From: Gordius sp. MW1
Taxonomy: Eukaryota; Nematomorpha; Gordioida; Gordea; Gordiidae
Direction of reading: 5' to 3'
DNA: 64,000 bases
NCBI GenBank assembly: GCA_964036665.1
Contig: OZ038533.1
Location: 8,950,413 to 9,014,412, forward strand
The translations under genes were made by a program, and so were the position numbers. A model generated the notes under the pieces. The model was not told the origin of the DNA, made no database searches, and saw only the letters and a program-made list of their open reading frames with translations. Positions 1-12,763 of the stretch are shown here, piece after piece (positions within the stretch are counted from its first letter, which is position 1; every line of letters starts with the position of its first letter).

Positions 1-345
1 TTTTACCTCAAAATTTTTCACATATTTTTCTTTGAACCGTATTCATCCGATGAAAATTGTCGTTTTCAGACGTGGTTTCTATGATCCCAAGTAAAAATTT
101 ATCAGAATCTAAAAACCATTACTTTCAAATCATGATCGCATAGAGCAGTTTTCAAAAACTAAGCACTCACGTTGCGATACAACAAACTAATCGCAACAAT
201 AAAACGTTGTCTTTTGTCAAAATGATAGTTCTCGCAGCTTAAAACCTCTTTTCGGAAGTCAATCGAGGATAATAGGATTCTCAAATTGGCGTACTTTTAT
301 ATATTTTTTCATGCTCTTTCACATAGAATTGAAAAAAATAAATAT
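1..345 (+). repeat. Reference monomer with landmarks (class a, subfamily A)
   Basis: This copy serves as the coordinate frame p1-p345. Landmarks: p1-p9 ttttacctc; p31-p155 variable domain, holding the dyad ttcatc-c-gatgaa (p42-p54), the subfamily tag atgatcccaa (p81-p90) and the palindrome atcatgat (p129-p136); p171-p197 dyad gttgcgat-N11-atcgcaac; p212-p222 odd palindrome ttttgtcaaaa; p288-p308 TA/T-rich segment; p332-p349 A-tract followed by T-tract running into the next copy. Class a is marked by aattgtcg (p56-p63), ccattactttcaaatc, caaaaact and ggcgtac. The length of 345 is divisible by three, so reading frames stay in register between copies, but stops close each frame. Confidence 0.95.
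171..197 (+). other. Conserved 8-bp dyad in every monomer (representative copy)
   Basis: The arms gttgcgat and atcgcaac are perfect reverse complements separated by 11 bases (acaacaaacta). The element lies in the conserved half of the monomer and is intact in the great majority of copies of both subfamilies. Exceptions are single-base hits: class b copies (near 520, 3280, 4660, 6045, 23615) read atcccaac; copies at 10005, 13109 and 31986 lose the last base of the arm through a 3-bp deletion; 36800 and 40592 read atcacaac; 15865 reads gttgagat. Dyads of this size in satellites can be binding sites for dimeric proteins or can form a hairpin in single-stranded DNA or RNA. No known binding site was recognised. 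Confidence 0.85.
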
Positions 346-2759
346 TTTTACCTCAAAACTTATCACATATTTTTCTTTGAACCGTATTCATCCGATGAAA
401 ATTGTCGTTTTCAGACGTGGTTTCTATGATCCCAAGTAAAAATTTATCAGAATCTAAAAACCATTACTTTCAAATCATGATCGCATAGAGCAGTTTTTAA
501 AAATTAAGCACTCACGTTGCGATACAAGAAACTAATCCCAACAATAAATCGTTGTCTTTTGTCAAAATGATAGTTCTCGCAGCTTAAAACCTCTTTTCGG
601 AAGTCAATAGAGGATAATAGGATTCTCAAATTGGCTTACTTTTATATATTTTTTCATGCTCTTTCACATAGAATCGAAAAAAATAAATATTTTTACCTCA
701 AAATTTTTCACATATTTTTCTTTGAACCGTATTCATCCGATGAAAGTTGTCGTTTTCAGACGTGGTTTCTATGATCCCAAGTAAAAATTTATCAGAATCT
801 AAAAACCATTACTTTCAAATCATGATCGCATAGAGCAGTTTTCAAAAATTAAGCACTCACGTTGCGATACAACAAACTAATCGCAACAATAAAACGTTGT
901 CTTTTGTCAAAATGATAGTTCTCGCAGCTTAAAACCTTTTTTCGGAAGTCAATCGAGGATAATAGGATTCTCAAATTGGCTTACTTTTATATATTTTTTC
1001 ATGCTCTTTCACATAGAATCGAAAAAAAAAAATATTTTTACCTCAAAATTTTCCACATATTTTTCTTTGAACCGTATTCATCCGATGAAAGTTGTCGTTT
1101 TCAGACGTGGTTTCTATGATCCCAAGTAAAAATTTATCAGAATCTAAAAACTATCACTTTGAAATCATGATCGCATAGAGCAGTTTGTAAAAATTAAGCA
1201 CTCACGTTGCGATACAACAAACTAATCGCAACAATAAATCGTTGTCTTTTGTCAAAATGATAGTTCTCGCAGCTTAAAACCTCTTTTCGGAAGTCAATCG
1301 AGGATAATAGGATTCTCAAATTGGCTTACTTTTATATATTTTTTCATGCTCTTTCACATAGAATCGAAAAATAAAAAATATTTTTACCTCAAAATTTTTC
1401 ACATATTTTTCTTTGAACCGTATTCATCCGATGAAAATTGTCGTTTTCAGACGTGGTTTCTATGATCCCAAGTAAAAATTTATCAGAATCTAAAAACCAT
1501 TACTTTCAAATCATGATCGCATAGAGCAGTTTTCAAAAACTAAGCACTCACGTTGCGATACGACAAACTAATCGCAACAATAAAACGTTGTCTTTTGTCA
1601 AAATGATAGTTCTCGCAGCTTAAAACCTCTTTTCGGAAGTCAATCGAGGATAATAGGATTCTCAAATTGGCGTACTTTTATATATTTTTTCATGCTCTTT
1701 CACATAGAATTGAAAAAAAAAATATTTTTACCTCAAAATTTTTCACATATTTTTCTTTGAACCGTATTCATCCGATGAAAATTGTCGTTTTCAGACGTGG
1801 TTTCTATGATCCCAAGTAAAAATTTATCAGAATCTAAAAACCATTACTTTCAAATCATGATCGCATAGAGCAGTTTTCAAAAATTAAGCACTCACGTTGC
1901 GATACAACAAACTAATCGCAACAATAAAACGTTGTCTTTTGTCAAAATGATAGTTCTCGCAGCTTAAAACCTTTTTTCGGAAGTCAATCGAGGATAATAG
2001 GATTCTCAAATTGGCTTACTTTTATATATTTTTTCATGCTCTTTCACATAGAATCGAAAAAAAAAAAAATATTTTTACCTCAAAATTTTTCACATATTTT
2101 TCTTTGAACCGTATTCATCCGATGAAAGTGTCGTTTTCAGACGTGGTTTCTATGATCGCAAGTAAAAATTTATTAGAATCTAAAAACTATTACTTTGAAA
2201 TCATGATCGCATAGAGCAGTTTTCAAAAATTAAGCACTCACGTTGCGATACAACAAACTAATCGCAACAATAAAACGTTGTATTTTGTCAAAATGATAGT
2301 TCTCGCAGATAAAACCTTTTTTCGGAAGTCAATCGAGGATAATAGGATTCTCAAATTGGCTTACTTTTATATATTTTTTCATGCTCTTTCACATAGAATT
2401 GAAAAAAATAAATATTTTTACCTCAAAATATTTCACATATTTTTCTTTGAACCGTATTCATCCGATGAAAGTTGTCCTTTTTTCACGTGATTTCTGATCC
2501 CAAGTAAAAATTTATCAGAATCTAAAAACTATCACTTTGAAATCATGATCGCATAGAGCAGTTTGTAAAAATTAAGCACTCACGTTGCGATACAACAAAC
2601 TAATCGCAACAATAAATCGTTGTCTTTTGTCAAAATGATAGTTCTCGCAGCTTAAAACCTCTTTTCGGAAGTCAATCGAGGATAATAGGATTCTCAAATT
2701 GGCTTACTTTTATATATTTTTTCATGCTCTTTCACATAGAATCGAAAAATAAAAAATAT

Positions 2760-5524
2760 TTTTACCTCAAAATTTTTCACATATTTTTCTCTGAACCGTA
2801 TTCATCCGATGAAAATTGTCGTTTTCAGACGTGGTTTCTATGATCCCAAGTAAAAATTTATCAGAATCTAAAAACCATTACTTTCAAATCATGATCGCAT
2901 AGAGCAGTTTTCAAAAACTAAGCACTCACGTTGCGATACAACAAACTAATCGCAACAATAAAACGTTGTCTTTTGTCAAAATGATAGTTCTCGCAGCTTA
3001 AAACCTCTTTTCGGAAGTCAATCGAGGATAATAGGATTCTCAAATTGGCGTACTTTTATATATTTTTTCATGCTCTTTCACATAGAATTGAAAAAAATAA
3101 ATATTTTTACCTCAAAACTTTTCACATATTTTTCTTTGAACCGTATTCATCCGATGAAAATTGTCGTTTTCAGACGTGGTTTCTATGATCCCAAGTAAAA
3201 ATTTATCAGAATCTAAAAACCATTACTTTCAAATCATGATCGCATAGAGCAGTTTTTAAAAATTAAGCACTCACGTTGCGATACAAGAAACTAATCCCAA
3301 CAATAAATCGTTGTCTTTTGTCAAAATGATAGTTCTCGCAGCTTAAAACCTCTTTTCGGAAGTCAATAGAGGATAATAGGATTCTCAAATTGGCTTACTT
3401 TTATATATTTTTTCATGCTCTTTCACATAGAATCGAAAAAAATAAATATTTTTACCTCAAAATTTTTCACATATTTTTCTTTGAACCGTATTCATCCGAT
3501 GAAAGTTGTCGTTTTCAGACGTGGTTTCTATGATCCCAAGTAAAAATTTATCAGAATCTAAAAACCATTACTTTCAAATCATGATCGCATAGAGCAGTTT
3601 TCAAAAATTAAGCACTCACGTTGCGATACAACAAACTAATCGCAAGAATAAAACGTTGTCTTTTGTCAAAATGATAGTTCTCGCAGCTTAAAACCTTTTT
3701 TCGGAAGTCAATCGAGGATAATAGGATTCTCAAATTGGCTTACTTTTATATATTTTTTCATGCTCTTTCACATAGAATCGAAAAAAAAAAAATATTTTTA
3801 CCTCAAAATTTTCCACATATTTTTCTTTGAACCGTATTCATCCGATGAAAGTTGTCGTTTTCAGACGTGGTTTCTATGATCCCAAGTAAAAATTTATCAG
3901 AATCTAAAAACTATCACTTTGAAATCATGATCGCATAGAGCAGTTTGTAAAAATTAAGCACTCACGTTGCGATACAACAAACTAATCGCAACAATAAATC
4001 GTTGTCTTTTGTCAAAATGATAGTTCTCGCAGCTTAAAACCTCTTTTCGGAAGTCAATCGAGGTTAATAGGATTCTCAAATTGGCTTACTTTTATATATT
4101 TTTTCATGCTCTTTCACATAGAATCGAAAAATAAAAAATATTTTTACCTCAAAATTTTTCACATATTTTTCTTTGAACCGTATTCATCCGATGAAAATTG
4201 TCGTTTTCAGACGTGGTTTCTATGATCCCAAGTAAAAATTTATCAGAATCTAAAAACCATTACTTTCAAATCATGATCGCATAGAGCAGTTTTCAAAAAC
4301 TAAGCACTCACGTTGCGATACAACAAACTAATCGCAACAATAAAACGTTGTCTTTTGTCAAAATGATAGTTCTCGCAGCTTAAAACCTCTTTTCGGAAGT
4401 CAATCGAGGATAATAGGATTCTCAAATTGGCGTACTTTTATATATTTTTTCATGCTCTTTCACATAGAATTGAAAAAAATAAATATTTTTACCTCAAAAC
4501 TTTTCACATATTTTTCTTTGAACCGTATTCATCCGATGAAAATTGTCGTTTTCAGACGTGGTTTCTATGATCCCAAGTAAAAATTTATCAGAATCTAAAA
4601 ACCATTACTTTCAAATCATGATCGCATAGAGCAGTTTTTAAAAATTAAGCACTCACGTTGCGATACAAGAAACTAATCCCAACAATAAATCGTTGTCTTT
4701 TGTCAAAATGATAGTTCTCGCAGCTTAAAACCTCTTTTCGGAAGTCAATAGAGGATAATAGGATTCTCAAATTGGCTTACTTTTATATATTTTTTCATGC
4801 TCTTTCACATAGAATCGAAAAAAATAAATATTTTTACCTCAAAATTTTTCACATATTTTTCTTTGAACCGTATTCATCCGATGAAAGTTGTCGTTTTCAG
4901 ACGTGGTTTCTATGATCCCAAGTAAAAATTTATCAGAATCTAAAAACCATTACTTTCAAATCATGATCGCATAGAGCAGTTTTCAAAAATTAAGCACTCA
5001 CGTTGCGATACAACAAACTAATCGCAACAATAAAACGTTGTCTTTTGTCAAAATGATAGTTCTCGCAGCTTAAAACCTTTTTTCGGAAGTCAATCGAGGA
5101 TAATAGGATTCTCAAATTGGCTTACTTTTATATATTTTTTCATGCTCTTTCACATAGAATCGAAAAAAAAAAAAATATTTTTACCTCAAAATTTTCCACA
5201 TATTTTTCTTTGAACCGTATTCATCCGATGAAAGTTGTCGTTTTCAGACGTGGTTTCTATGATCCCAAGTAAAAATTTATCAGAATCTAAAAACTATCAC
5301 TTTGAAATCATGATCGCATAGAGCAGTTTGTAAAAATTAAGCACTCACGTTGCGATACAACAAACTAATCGCAACAATAAATCGTTGTCTTTTGTCAAAA
5401 TGATAGTTCTCGCAGCTTAAAACCTCTTTTCGGAAGTCAATCGAGGATAATAGGATTCTCAAATTGGCTTACTTTTATATATTTTTTTATGCTCTTTCAC
5501 ATAGAATCGAAAAATAAAAAATAT
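2760..5524 (+). repeat. Two consecutive a-b-c-d tetramers, 1,382 and 1,383 bp
   Basis: Copies at 2760-4141 and 4142-5524 share class order and tags monomer for monomer; the unit at 1-1381 is a third copy. Private changes are few: gcaagaataaa near 3643, aggttaat near 4062, ctctgaacc near 2789, an A-run two bases longer near 5163, and a c-to-t change in tttttttatgc near 5488. Such high identity between units, against clear divergence between the four classes inside a unit, is the defining pattern of a higher-order repeat. Confidence 0.85.
3436..3478 (+). other. Phased A/T tracts across the monomer boundary (representative copy)
   Basis: Four tracts follow one another: A7 at 3436-3442, T5 at 3449-3453, A4T5 at 3459-3467 and T5 at 3474-3478. 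Their centres are about 12-13 bp apart, slightly longer than one helical turn. The arrangement recurs at nearly every monomer junction in the array. Spacing near the helical repeat is a feature of intrinsically bent DNA, a common property of satellites; the bend is inferred, not measured. The A-run is also a length-variable class tag (A7taaat, A5taaaaaat or uninterrupted A10-A13). Confidence 0.6.
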
Positions 5525-7593
5525 TTTTACCTCAAAATTTTTCACATATTTTTCTTTGAACCGTATTCATCCGATGAAAATTGTCGTTTTCAGACGTGGT
5601 TTCTATGATCCCAAGTAAAAATTTATCAGAATCTAAAAACCATTACTTTCAAATCATGATCGCATAGAGCAGTTTTCAAAAACTAAGCACTCACGTTGCG
5701 ATACAACAAACTAATCGCAACAATAAAACGTTGTCTTTTGTCAAAATGATAGTTCTCGCAGCTTAAAACCTCTTTTCGGAAGTCAATCGAGGATAATAGG
5801 ATTCTCAAATTGGCGTACTTTTATATATTTTTTCATGCTCTTTCACATAGAATTGAAAAAAATAAATATTTTTACCTCAAAACTTTTCACATATTTTTCT
5901 TTGAACCGTATTCATCCGATGAAAATTGTCGTTTTCAGACGTGGTTTCTATGATCCCAAGTAAAAATTTATCAGAATCTAAAAACCATTACTTTCAAATC
6001 ATGATCGCATAGAGCAGTTTTTAAAAATTAAGCACTCACGTTGCGATACAAGAAACTAATCCCAACAATAAATCGTTGTCTTTTGTCAAAATGATAGTTC
6101 TCGCAGCTTAAAACCTCTTTTCGGAAGTCAATAGAGGATAATAGGATTCTCAAATTGGCTTACTTTTATATATTTTTTCATGCTCTTTCACATAGAATCG
6201 AAAAAAATAAATATTTTTACCTCAAAATTTTTCACATATTTTTCTTTGAACCGTATTCATCCGATGAAAGTTGTCGTTTTCAGACGTGGTTTCTATGATC
6301 CCAAGTAAAAATTTATCAGAATCTAAAAACCATTACTTTCAAATCATGATCGCATAGAGCAGTTTTCAAAAATTAAGCACTCACGTTGCGATACAACAAA
6401 CTAATCGCAACAATAAAACGTTTCTTTTGTCAAAATGATAGTTCTCGCAGCTTAAAACCTTTTTTCGGAAGTCAATCGAGGATAATAGGATTCTCAAATT
6501 GGCTTACTTTTATATATTTTTTCATGCTCTTTTACAAAGAATCGAAAAAAAAAAAATATTTTTACCTCAAAATTTTTCACATATTTTTCTTTGAACCGTA
6601 TTCATCCGATGAAAGTTGTCGTTTTCAGACGTGGTTTCTATGATCCCAAGTAAAAATTTCTTAGAATCTAAAAACTATTACTTTGAAATCATGATCGCAT
6701 AGAGCAGTTTTCAAAAATTAAGCACTCACGTTGCGATACAACAAACTAATCGCAACAATAAAACGTTGTCTTTTGTCAAAATGATAGTTCTCGCAGCTTA
6801 AAACCTTTTTTCGGAAGTCAATCGAGGATAATAGGATTCTCAAATTGGCTTACTTTTATATATTTTTTCATGCTCTTTCACATAGAATTGAAAAAAATAA
6901 ATATTTTTACCTCAAAATTTTTCACATATTTTTCTTTGAACCGTATTCATCCGATGAAAGTTGTCGTTTTCAGACGTGTATTCTATGATCCCAAGTAAAA
7001 ATTTATCAGAATCTAAAAACTATTACTTTGAAATCATGATCGCATAGAGCAGTTTTCAAAAATTAAGCACTCACGTTGCGATACAACAAACTAATCGCAA
7101 CAATAAATCGTTGTCTTTTGTCAAAATGATAGTTCTCGCAGCTTAAAACCTCTTTTCGGAAGTCAATCGAGGATAATAGGATTCTCAAATTGGCTTACTT
7201 TTATATATTTTTTCATGCTCTTTCACATAGAATTGAAAAAAATAAATATTTTTACCTCAAAATATTTCACATATTTTTCTTTGAACCGTATTCATCCGAT
7301 GAAAGTTGTCCTTTTTTCACGTGATTTCTGATCCCAAGTAAAAATTTATCAGAATCTAAAAACTATCACTTTGAAATCATGATCGCATAGAGCAGTTTGT
7401 AAAAATTAAGCACTCACGTTGCGATACAACAAACTAATCGCAACAATAAATCGTTGTCTTTTGTCAAAATGATAGTTCTCGCAGCTTAAAACCTCTTTTC
7501 GGAAGTCAATCGAGGATAATAGGATTCTCAAATTGGCTTACTTTTATATATTTTTTCATGCTCTTTCACATAGAATCGAAAAATAAAAAATAT

Positions 7594-9659
7594 TTTTACC
7601 TCAAAATTTTTCACATATTTTTCTTTGAACCGTATTCATCCGATGAAAGTTGTCGTTTTCAGACGTGGTTTCTATGATCCCAAGTAAAAATTTACCAGAA
7701 TCTAAAAACTATTACTTTGAAATCATGATCGCATAGAGCAGTTTTCAAAAATTAAGCACTCACGTTGCGATACAACAAACTAATCGCAACAATAAAACGT
7801 TGTCTTTTGTCAAAATGATAGTTCTCGCAGCTTAAAACCTCTTTTCGGAAGTCAATCGAGGATAATAGGATTCTCAAATTGGCTTACTTTTATATATTTT
7901 TTCATGCTCTTTCACATAGAATTGAAAAAAATAAATATTTTTACCTCAAAATTTTTCACATATTTTTCTTTGAACCGTATTCATCCGATGAAAGTTGTCG
8001 TTTTCAGACGTGTATCTATGATCCCAAGTAAAAATTTATCAGAATCTAAAAACTATTACTTTGAAATCATGATCGCATAGAGCAGTTTTCAAAAATTAAG
8101 CACTCACGTTGCGATACAACAAACTAATCGCAACAATAAAACGTTGTCTTTTGTCAAAATGATAGTTCTCGCAGCTTAAAACCTCTTTTCGGAAGTCAAT
8201 CGAGGATAATAGGATTCTCAAATTGGCTTACTTTTATATATTTTTTCATGCTCTTTCACATAGAATTGAAAAAAATTAATATTTTTACCTCAAAATTTTT
8301 CACATATTTTTCTTTGAACCGTATTTATCCGATGAAATGTCGTTTTCAGAAGTGGTTTCTATGATCCCAAGCAAAAATTTATCAGAATCTAAAAACTATT
8401 ACTTTGAAATCATGATCGCATAGAGCAGTTTTCAAAAACTAAGCACTCACGTTGCGATACAACAAACTAATCGCAACAATAAAACGTTGTCTTTTGTCAA
8501 AATGATAGTTCTCGCAGCTTAAAACCTCTTTTCGGAAGTCAATCGAGGATAATAGGATTCTCAATTGGCTTACTTTTATATATTTTTTCATGCTCTTTCA
8601 CATAGAATCGAAAAAAATAAATATTTTTACCTCAAAATTTTTCACATATTTTTCTTTGAACCGTATTCATCCGATGAAAGTTGTCGTTTTCAGACGTGGT
8701 TTCTATGATCCCAAGTAAAAATTTATCAGAATCTAAAAACTATTACTTTGAAAACATGATCGCATAGAGCAGTTTTCAAAAATTAAGCACTCACGTTGCG
8801 ATACAACAAACTAATCGCAACAATAAAACGTTGTCTTTTGTCAAAATTATAGTTCTCGCAGCTTAAAACCTCATTTCGGAAGTCAATCGAGGATAATATG
8901 ATTCTCAAATTGGCTTACTTTTATATATTTTTTCATGCTCTTTCACATAGAATCGAAAAAAATAAATATTTTTACCTCAAAATTCTTCACATATTTTTCT
9001 TTGAACCGTATTCATCCGATGAAAGTTGTCGTTTTCAGAAGTGGTTTCTATGATCCCAAGTAAAAATTTATCAGAATCTAAAAACTATTACTTTGAAATC
9101 ATGATCGCACACAGCAGTTTTCAAAAATTAAGCAATCACGTTGCGATACAACAAACTAATCGCAACAATAAAACGTTGTCTTTTGTCAAAATGATAGTTC
9201 TCGCAGCTTAAAACCTCTTTTCGGAAGTCAATCGAGGATAATAGGATTCTCAAAATGGGTTACTTTTATATATTTTTTCATGCTCTTTCACACAGAATCG
9301 AAAAAAATAAATATTTTTACCTCTAAATTTTTCACATATTTTTCTTTGAACCGTATTCATCCGATGAAAGTTGTCGTTTTCAGACGTGGTTTCTATGATC
9401 CCAAGTAAAAATTTATCAGAATCTAAAAACTATTACTTTGAAATCATGATCGCATACAGCAGTTTTCAAAAATTAAGCACTCACGTTGCGATACAACAAA
9501 CTAATCGCAACAATAAAACGTTGTCTTTTGTCAAAATTATAGTTCTCGCAGCTTAAAACCTCATTTCGGAAGTCAATCGAGGATAATAGGATTCTCAAAT
9601 TGGCTTACTTTTATATATTTTTTCATGCTCTTTCACATAGAATCGAAAAAAATAAATAT
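7594..9659 (+). repeat. Block H, copy 1 of 4
   Basis: Starts: 7594, 7939, 8283, 8625, 8970, 9315. The ordered tags are tttaccag; cgtgtatctatg with tail ttaatattt; tatttatcc with aagcaaaa, caaaaact and ctcaattgg; gaaaacatg with caaaattatag and cctcatttc; aattcttc with atcgcacacag and caaaatgggttac; catacagcag with caaaattatag. The same series reappears at 24472, 38181 and 41973. This copy lacks the tatttc/acgagattt monomer that the other three copies have between the second and third members, so it is one monomer shorter. Confidence 0.85.
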
Positions 9660-12600
9660 TTTTACCTCAAAATTTTTCACATATTTTTCTTTGAACCGTA
9701 TTCATCCGATGAAAGTTGTCGTTTTCAGAAGTGGTTTCTATGATCCCAAGTAAAAATTTATCAGAATCTAAAAACTATTACTTTGAAATCATGATCGCAT
9801 ACAGCAGTTTTCAAAAATTAAGCACTCACGTTGCGATACAACAAACTAATCGCAACAATAAAACGTTGTCTTTTGTCAAAATGATAGTTCTCGCAGCTTA
9901 AAACCTCTTTTCGGAAGTCAATCGAGGATAATAGGATTTTAAAATTGGCTTACTTTTATATATTTTTTCATGCTCTTTCACATAGAATCGAAAAAAATAA
10001 ATATTTTTACCTCAAAATTTTTCACATATTTTTCTTTGAACCGTATTCATCCGATGAAAGTTGTCGTTTTCAGAAGTGGTTTCTATGATCCCAAGCAAAA
10101 ATTTATCAGAATCTAAAAACTATTACTTTGAAATCATGATCGCATAGAGCAGTTTTCAAAAATTAAGCACTCACGTTGCGATACAACAAACTAATCGCAA
10201 TAAAACGTTGTCTTTTGTCAAAATGATAATTCTCGCAGCTTAAAACCTCTTTTCGGAAGTCAATCGAGGATAATAGGATTCTCAAATTGGCTTACTTTTA
10301 TATATTTTTTCATGCTCTTTCACATAGAATCGAAAAAAATTAATATTTTTACCTTAAAATTTTTCACATATTTTTCTTTGAACCGTATTCATCCGATGAA
10401 AGTTGTCCTTTTTTTACGTGATTTCTATGATCCCAAGTAAAAATTTATCAGAATCTAAAAACTATTACTTTGAAATCATGATCGCATAGAGCAGTTTTCA
10501 AAAATTAAGCACTCATGTTGCGATACAACAAACTAATCGCAACAATAAATCGTTGTCATTTGTCAAAATGATAGTTCTCGCAGTTTAAAACCTCTTTTCG
10601 GAAGTCAATCGAGGATAATAGGATTCTCAAATTGGCTTACTTTTATATATTTTTTTATGCTCTTTCACATAGAATCGAAAAAAATAAATATTTTTACCTC
10701 AAAATATTTCACATATTTTTCTTTGAACCGTATTCATCCGATGAAAGTTGTCCTTTTTTTACGTGATTTCTATGATCCCAAGTAAAAATTTATCAGAATC
10801 TAAAAACTATCACTTTGAAATCATGATCGCATAGAGCAGTTTTTAAAAATTAAGCACTCACGTTGCGATACAACAAACTAATCGCAACAAAAATCGTTGT
10901 CTTTTGTCAAAATGATAGTTCTCGCAGCTTAAAACCTCTTTTCGGAAGTCAATCGAGGATAATAGGATTCTCAAATTGGCTTACTTTTATATATTTTTTC
11001 ATGCTCTTTCACATAGAATCGAAAAATAAAAAATATTTTTACCTCAAAATTTTTCACATATTTTTCTTTGAACCGTATTCATCCGATGAAAATTGTCGTT
11101 TTCAGACGTGGTTTCTATGATCCCAAGTAAAAATTTATCAGAATTCTAAAAACCATTACTTTAAAATCATGATCGCATAGAGCAGTTTTCAAAAATTAAG
11201 CACTCACGTTGCGATACAACAAACTAATCGCAACAATAAAACGTTGTCTTTTGTCAAAATGATAGTTCTCGCAGCTTAAAACCTCTTTTCGGAAGTCAAT
11301 CGAGGATAATAGGATTCTCAAATTGGCTTACTTTTATATATTTTTTCATGCTCTTTCACATAGAATCAAAAAAAATAAATATTTTTAACTCAAAATTTTT
11401 CACATATTTTTCTTTGAACCGTATTCATCCGATGAAAGTTGTCGTTTTCAGACGTGGTTTCCATGATCCCTATTAAAAATTTATCAGAATCTAAAAACTA
11501 TTACTTTGAAATCATGATCGCATAGAGCAGTTTTCAAAAATTAAGCACTCACGTTGCGATACAACAAACTAATCGCAACAATAAAACGTTGTCTTTTGTC
11601 AAAATGATAGTTCTCGCAGCTTAAAACCTCTTTTCGGAAGTCAATCGAGGATAATAGGATTCTCAAATTGGCTTACTTTTATATATTTTTTCATGCTCTT
11701 TCACATAGAATTGAAAAAAATAAATATTTTTACCTCAAAATTTTTCACATATTTTTCTTTGAACCGTATTCATCCGATGAAAGTTGTCGTTTTCAGACGT
11801 GTATTCTATGATCCCAAGTAAAAATTTATCAGAATCTAAAAACTATTACTTTGAAATCATGATCGCATAGAGCAGTTTTCAAAAATTAAGCACTCACGTT
11901 GCGATACAACAAACTAATCGCAACAATGAATCGTTGTCTTTTGTCAAAATGATAGTTCTCGCAGCTTAAAACCTCTTTTCGGAAGTCAATCGAGGATAAT
12001 AGGATTCTCAAATTGGCTTACTTTTATATATTTTTTCATGCTCTTTCACATAGAATCGAAAAAAATAAATATTTTTACCTCAAAATATTTCACATATTTT
12101 CCTTTGAACCGTATTCATCCGATGAAAGTTGTCCTTTTTTCAGGTGATTTCTATGATCCCAAGTAAAAATTTATCAGAATCTAAAAACTATCACTTTGAA
12201 ATCATGATCGCATAGAGCAGTTTTTAAAAATTAAGCACTCACGTTGCGATACAACAAACTAATCGCAACAATAAATCGTTGTCTTTTGTCAAAATGATAG
12301 TTCTCGCAGCTTAAAACCTCTTTTCGGAAGTCAATCGAGGATAATAGGATTCTCAAATTGGCTTACTTTTATATATTTTTTCATGCTCTTTCACATAGAA
12401 TCGAAAAATAAAAAATATTTTTACCTCAAAATTTTTCACATATTTTTCTTTGAACCGTATTCATCCGATGAAAATTGTCGTTTTCAGACGTGGTTTCTAT
12501 GATCCCAAGTAAAAATTTATCAGAATCTAAAAACCATTACTTTCAAATCATGATCGCATAGAGCAGTTTTCAAAAATTAAGCACTCACGTTGCGATACAA

Positions 12601-12763
12601 CAAACTAATCGCAACAATAAAACGTTGCCTTTGTCAAAATGATACTTCTCGCAGCTTAAAACCTCTTTTCGGAAGTCAATCGAGGATAATAGGATTCTCA
12701 AATTGGCTTACTTTTATATATTTTTTCATGCTCTTTCACATAGAATCGAAAAATAAAAAATAT
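9660..12763 (+). repeat. 9-mer HOR (3.1 kb), copy 1
   Basis: Starts: 9660, 10005, 10347, 10692, 11037, 11383, 11728, 12073, 12419. The unit carries a run of private markers: aagcaaaa with atcgcaataaaacg (3-bp loss) and gataattctc at 10005; actcatgttg and gcagtttaaaa at 10347; caacaaaaatcg at 10692; agaattctaaa (an EcoRI site) at 11037; cgtgtattc and aatgaatcg at 11728; tttcctttg and caggtgattt at 12073; gttgcctttg and gatacttctc at 12419. All recur in the same order about 3,101-3,104 bp downstream. Confidence 0.9.

Larger units (their letters stand above)
1..7593 (+). repeat. Subfamily A block 1: tetramer HOR a-b-c-d (about 1,381 bp) and its longer relatives
   Basis: Monomer starts: 1, 346, 691, 1036, 1382, 1726, 2073, 2416, 2760, 3105, 3450, 3796, 4142, 4487, 4832, 5179, 5525, 5870, 6215, 6560, 6905, 7250. 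Class tags: a = aattgtcg, caaaaact, ggcgtac; b = acaagaaactaatccc and caatagagg; c = gttgtcg with ccattac and ccttttttc; d = aaaattttcc with aactatcac and gtttgtaaaaa; e = tattag or cttag with aactattac; f = aaaatatttc, tgtcctttttt, gtttgtaaaaa; g = cgtgtattc. Order: abcd at 1-1381, then a c' e f at 1382-2759, then abcd at 2760-4141 and 4142-5524, then a b c e g f at 5525-7593. Confidence 0.88.

Noticed and set aside
1..345. CENP-B box
   Set aside because: I compared the nTTCGnnnnAnnCGGGn core with both strands of the consensus. The nearest stretches, around gtcgttttcagacg and ttcggaagtcaatcg, fail at required positions.
1..345. Monomer as an internal dimer of about 172 bp
   Set aside because: Short echoes exist (gttgtcgtttt against gttgtctttt, and repeated atgatc), but their spacings are about 150, 51 and 90 bp, not 172, and no extended similarity joins the halves.
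1..345. TATA-like tttatatattt and aataaa poly(A)-like signals in each copy
   Set aside because: Both are expected by chance in 69% AT sequence, and nothing places them in a promoter or 3'-end arrangement. Transcription cannot be judged from sequence.
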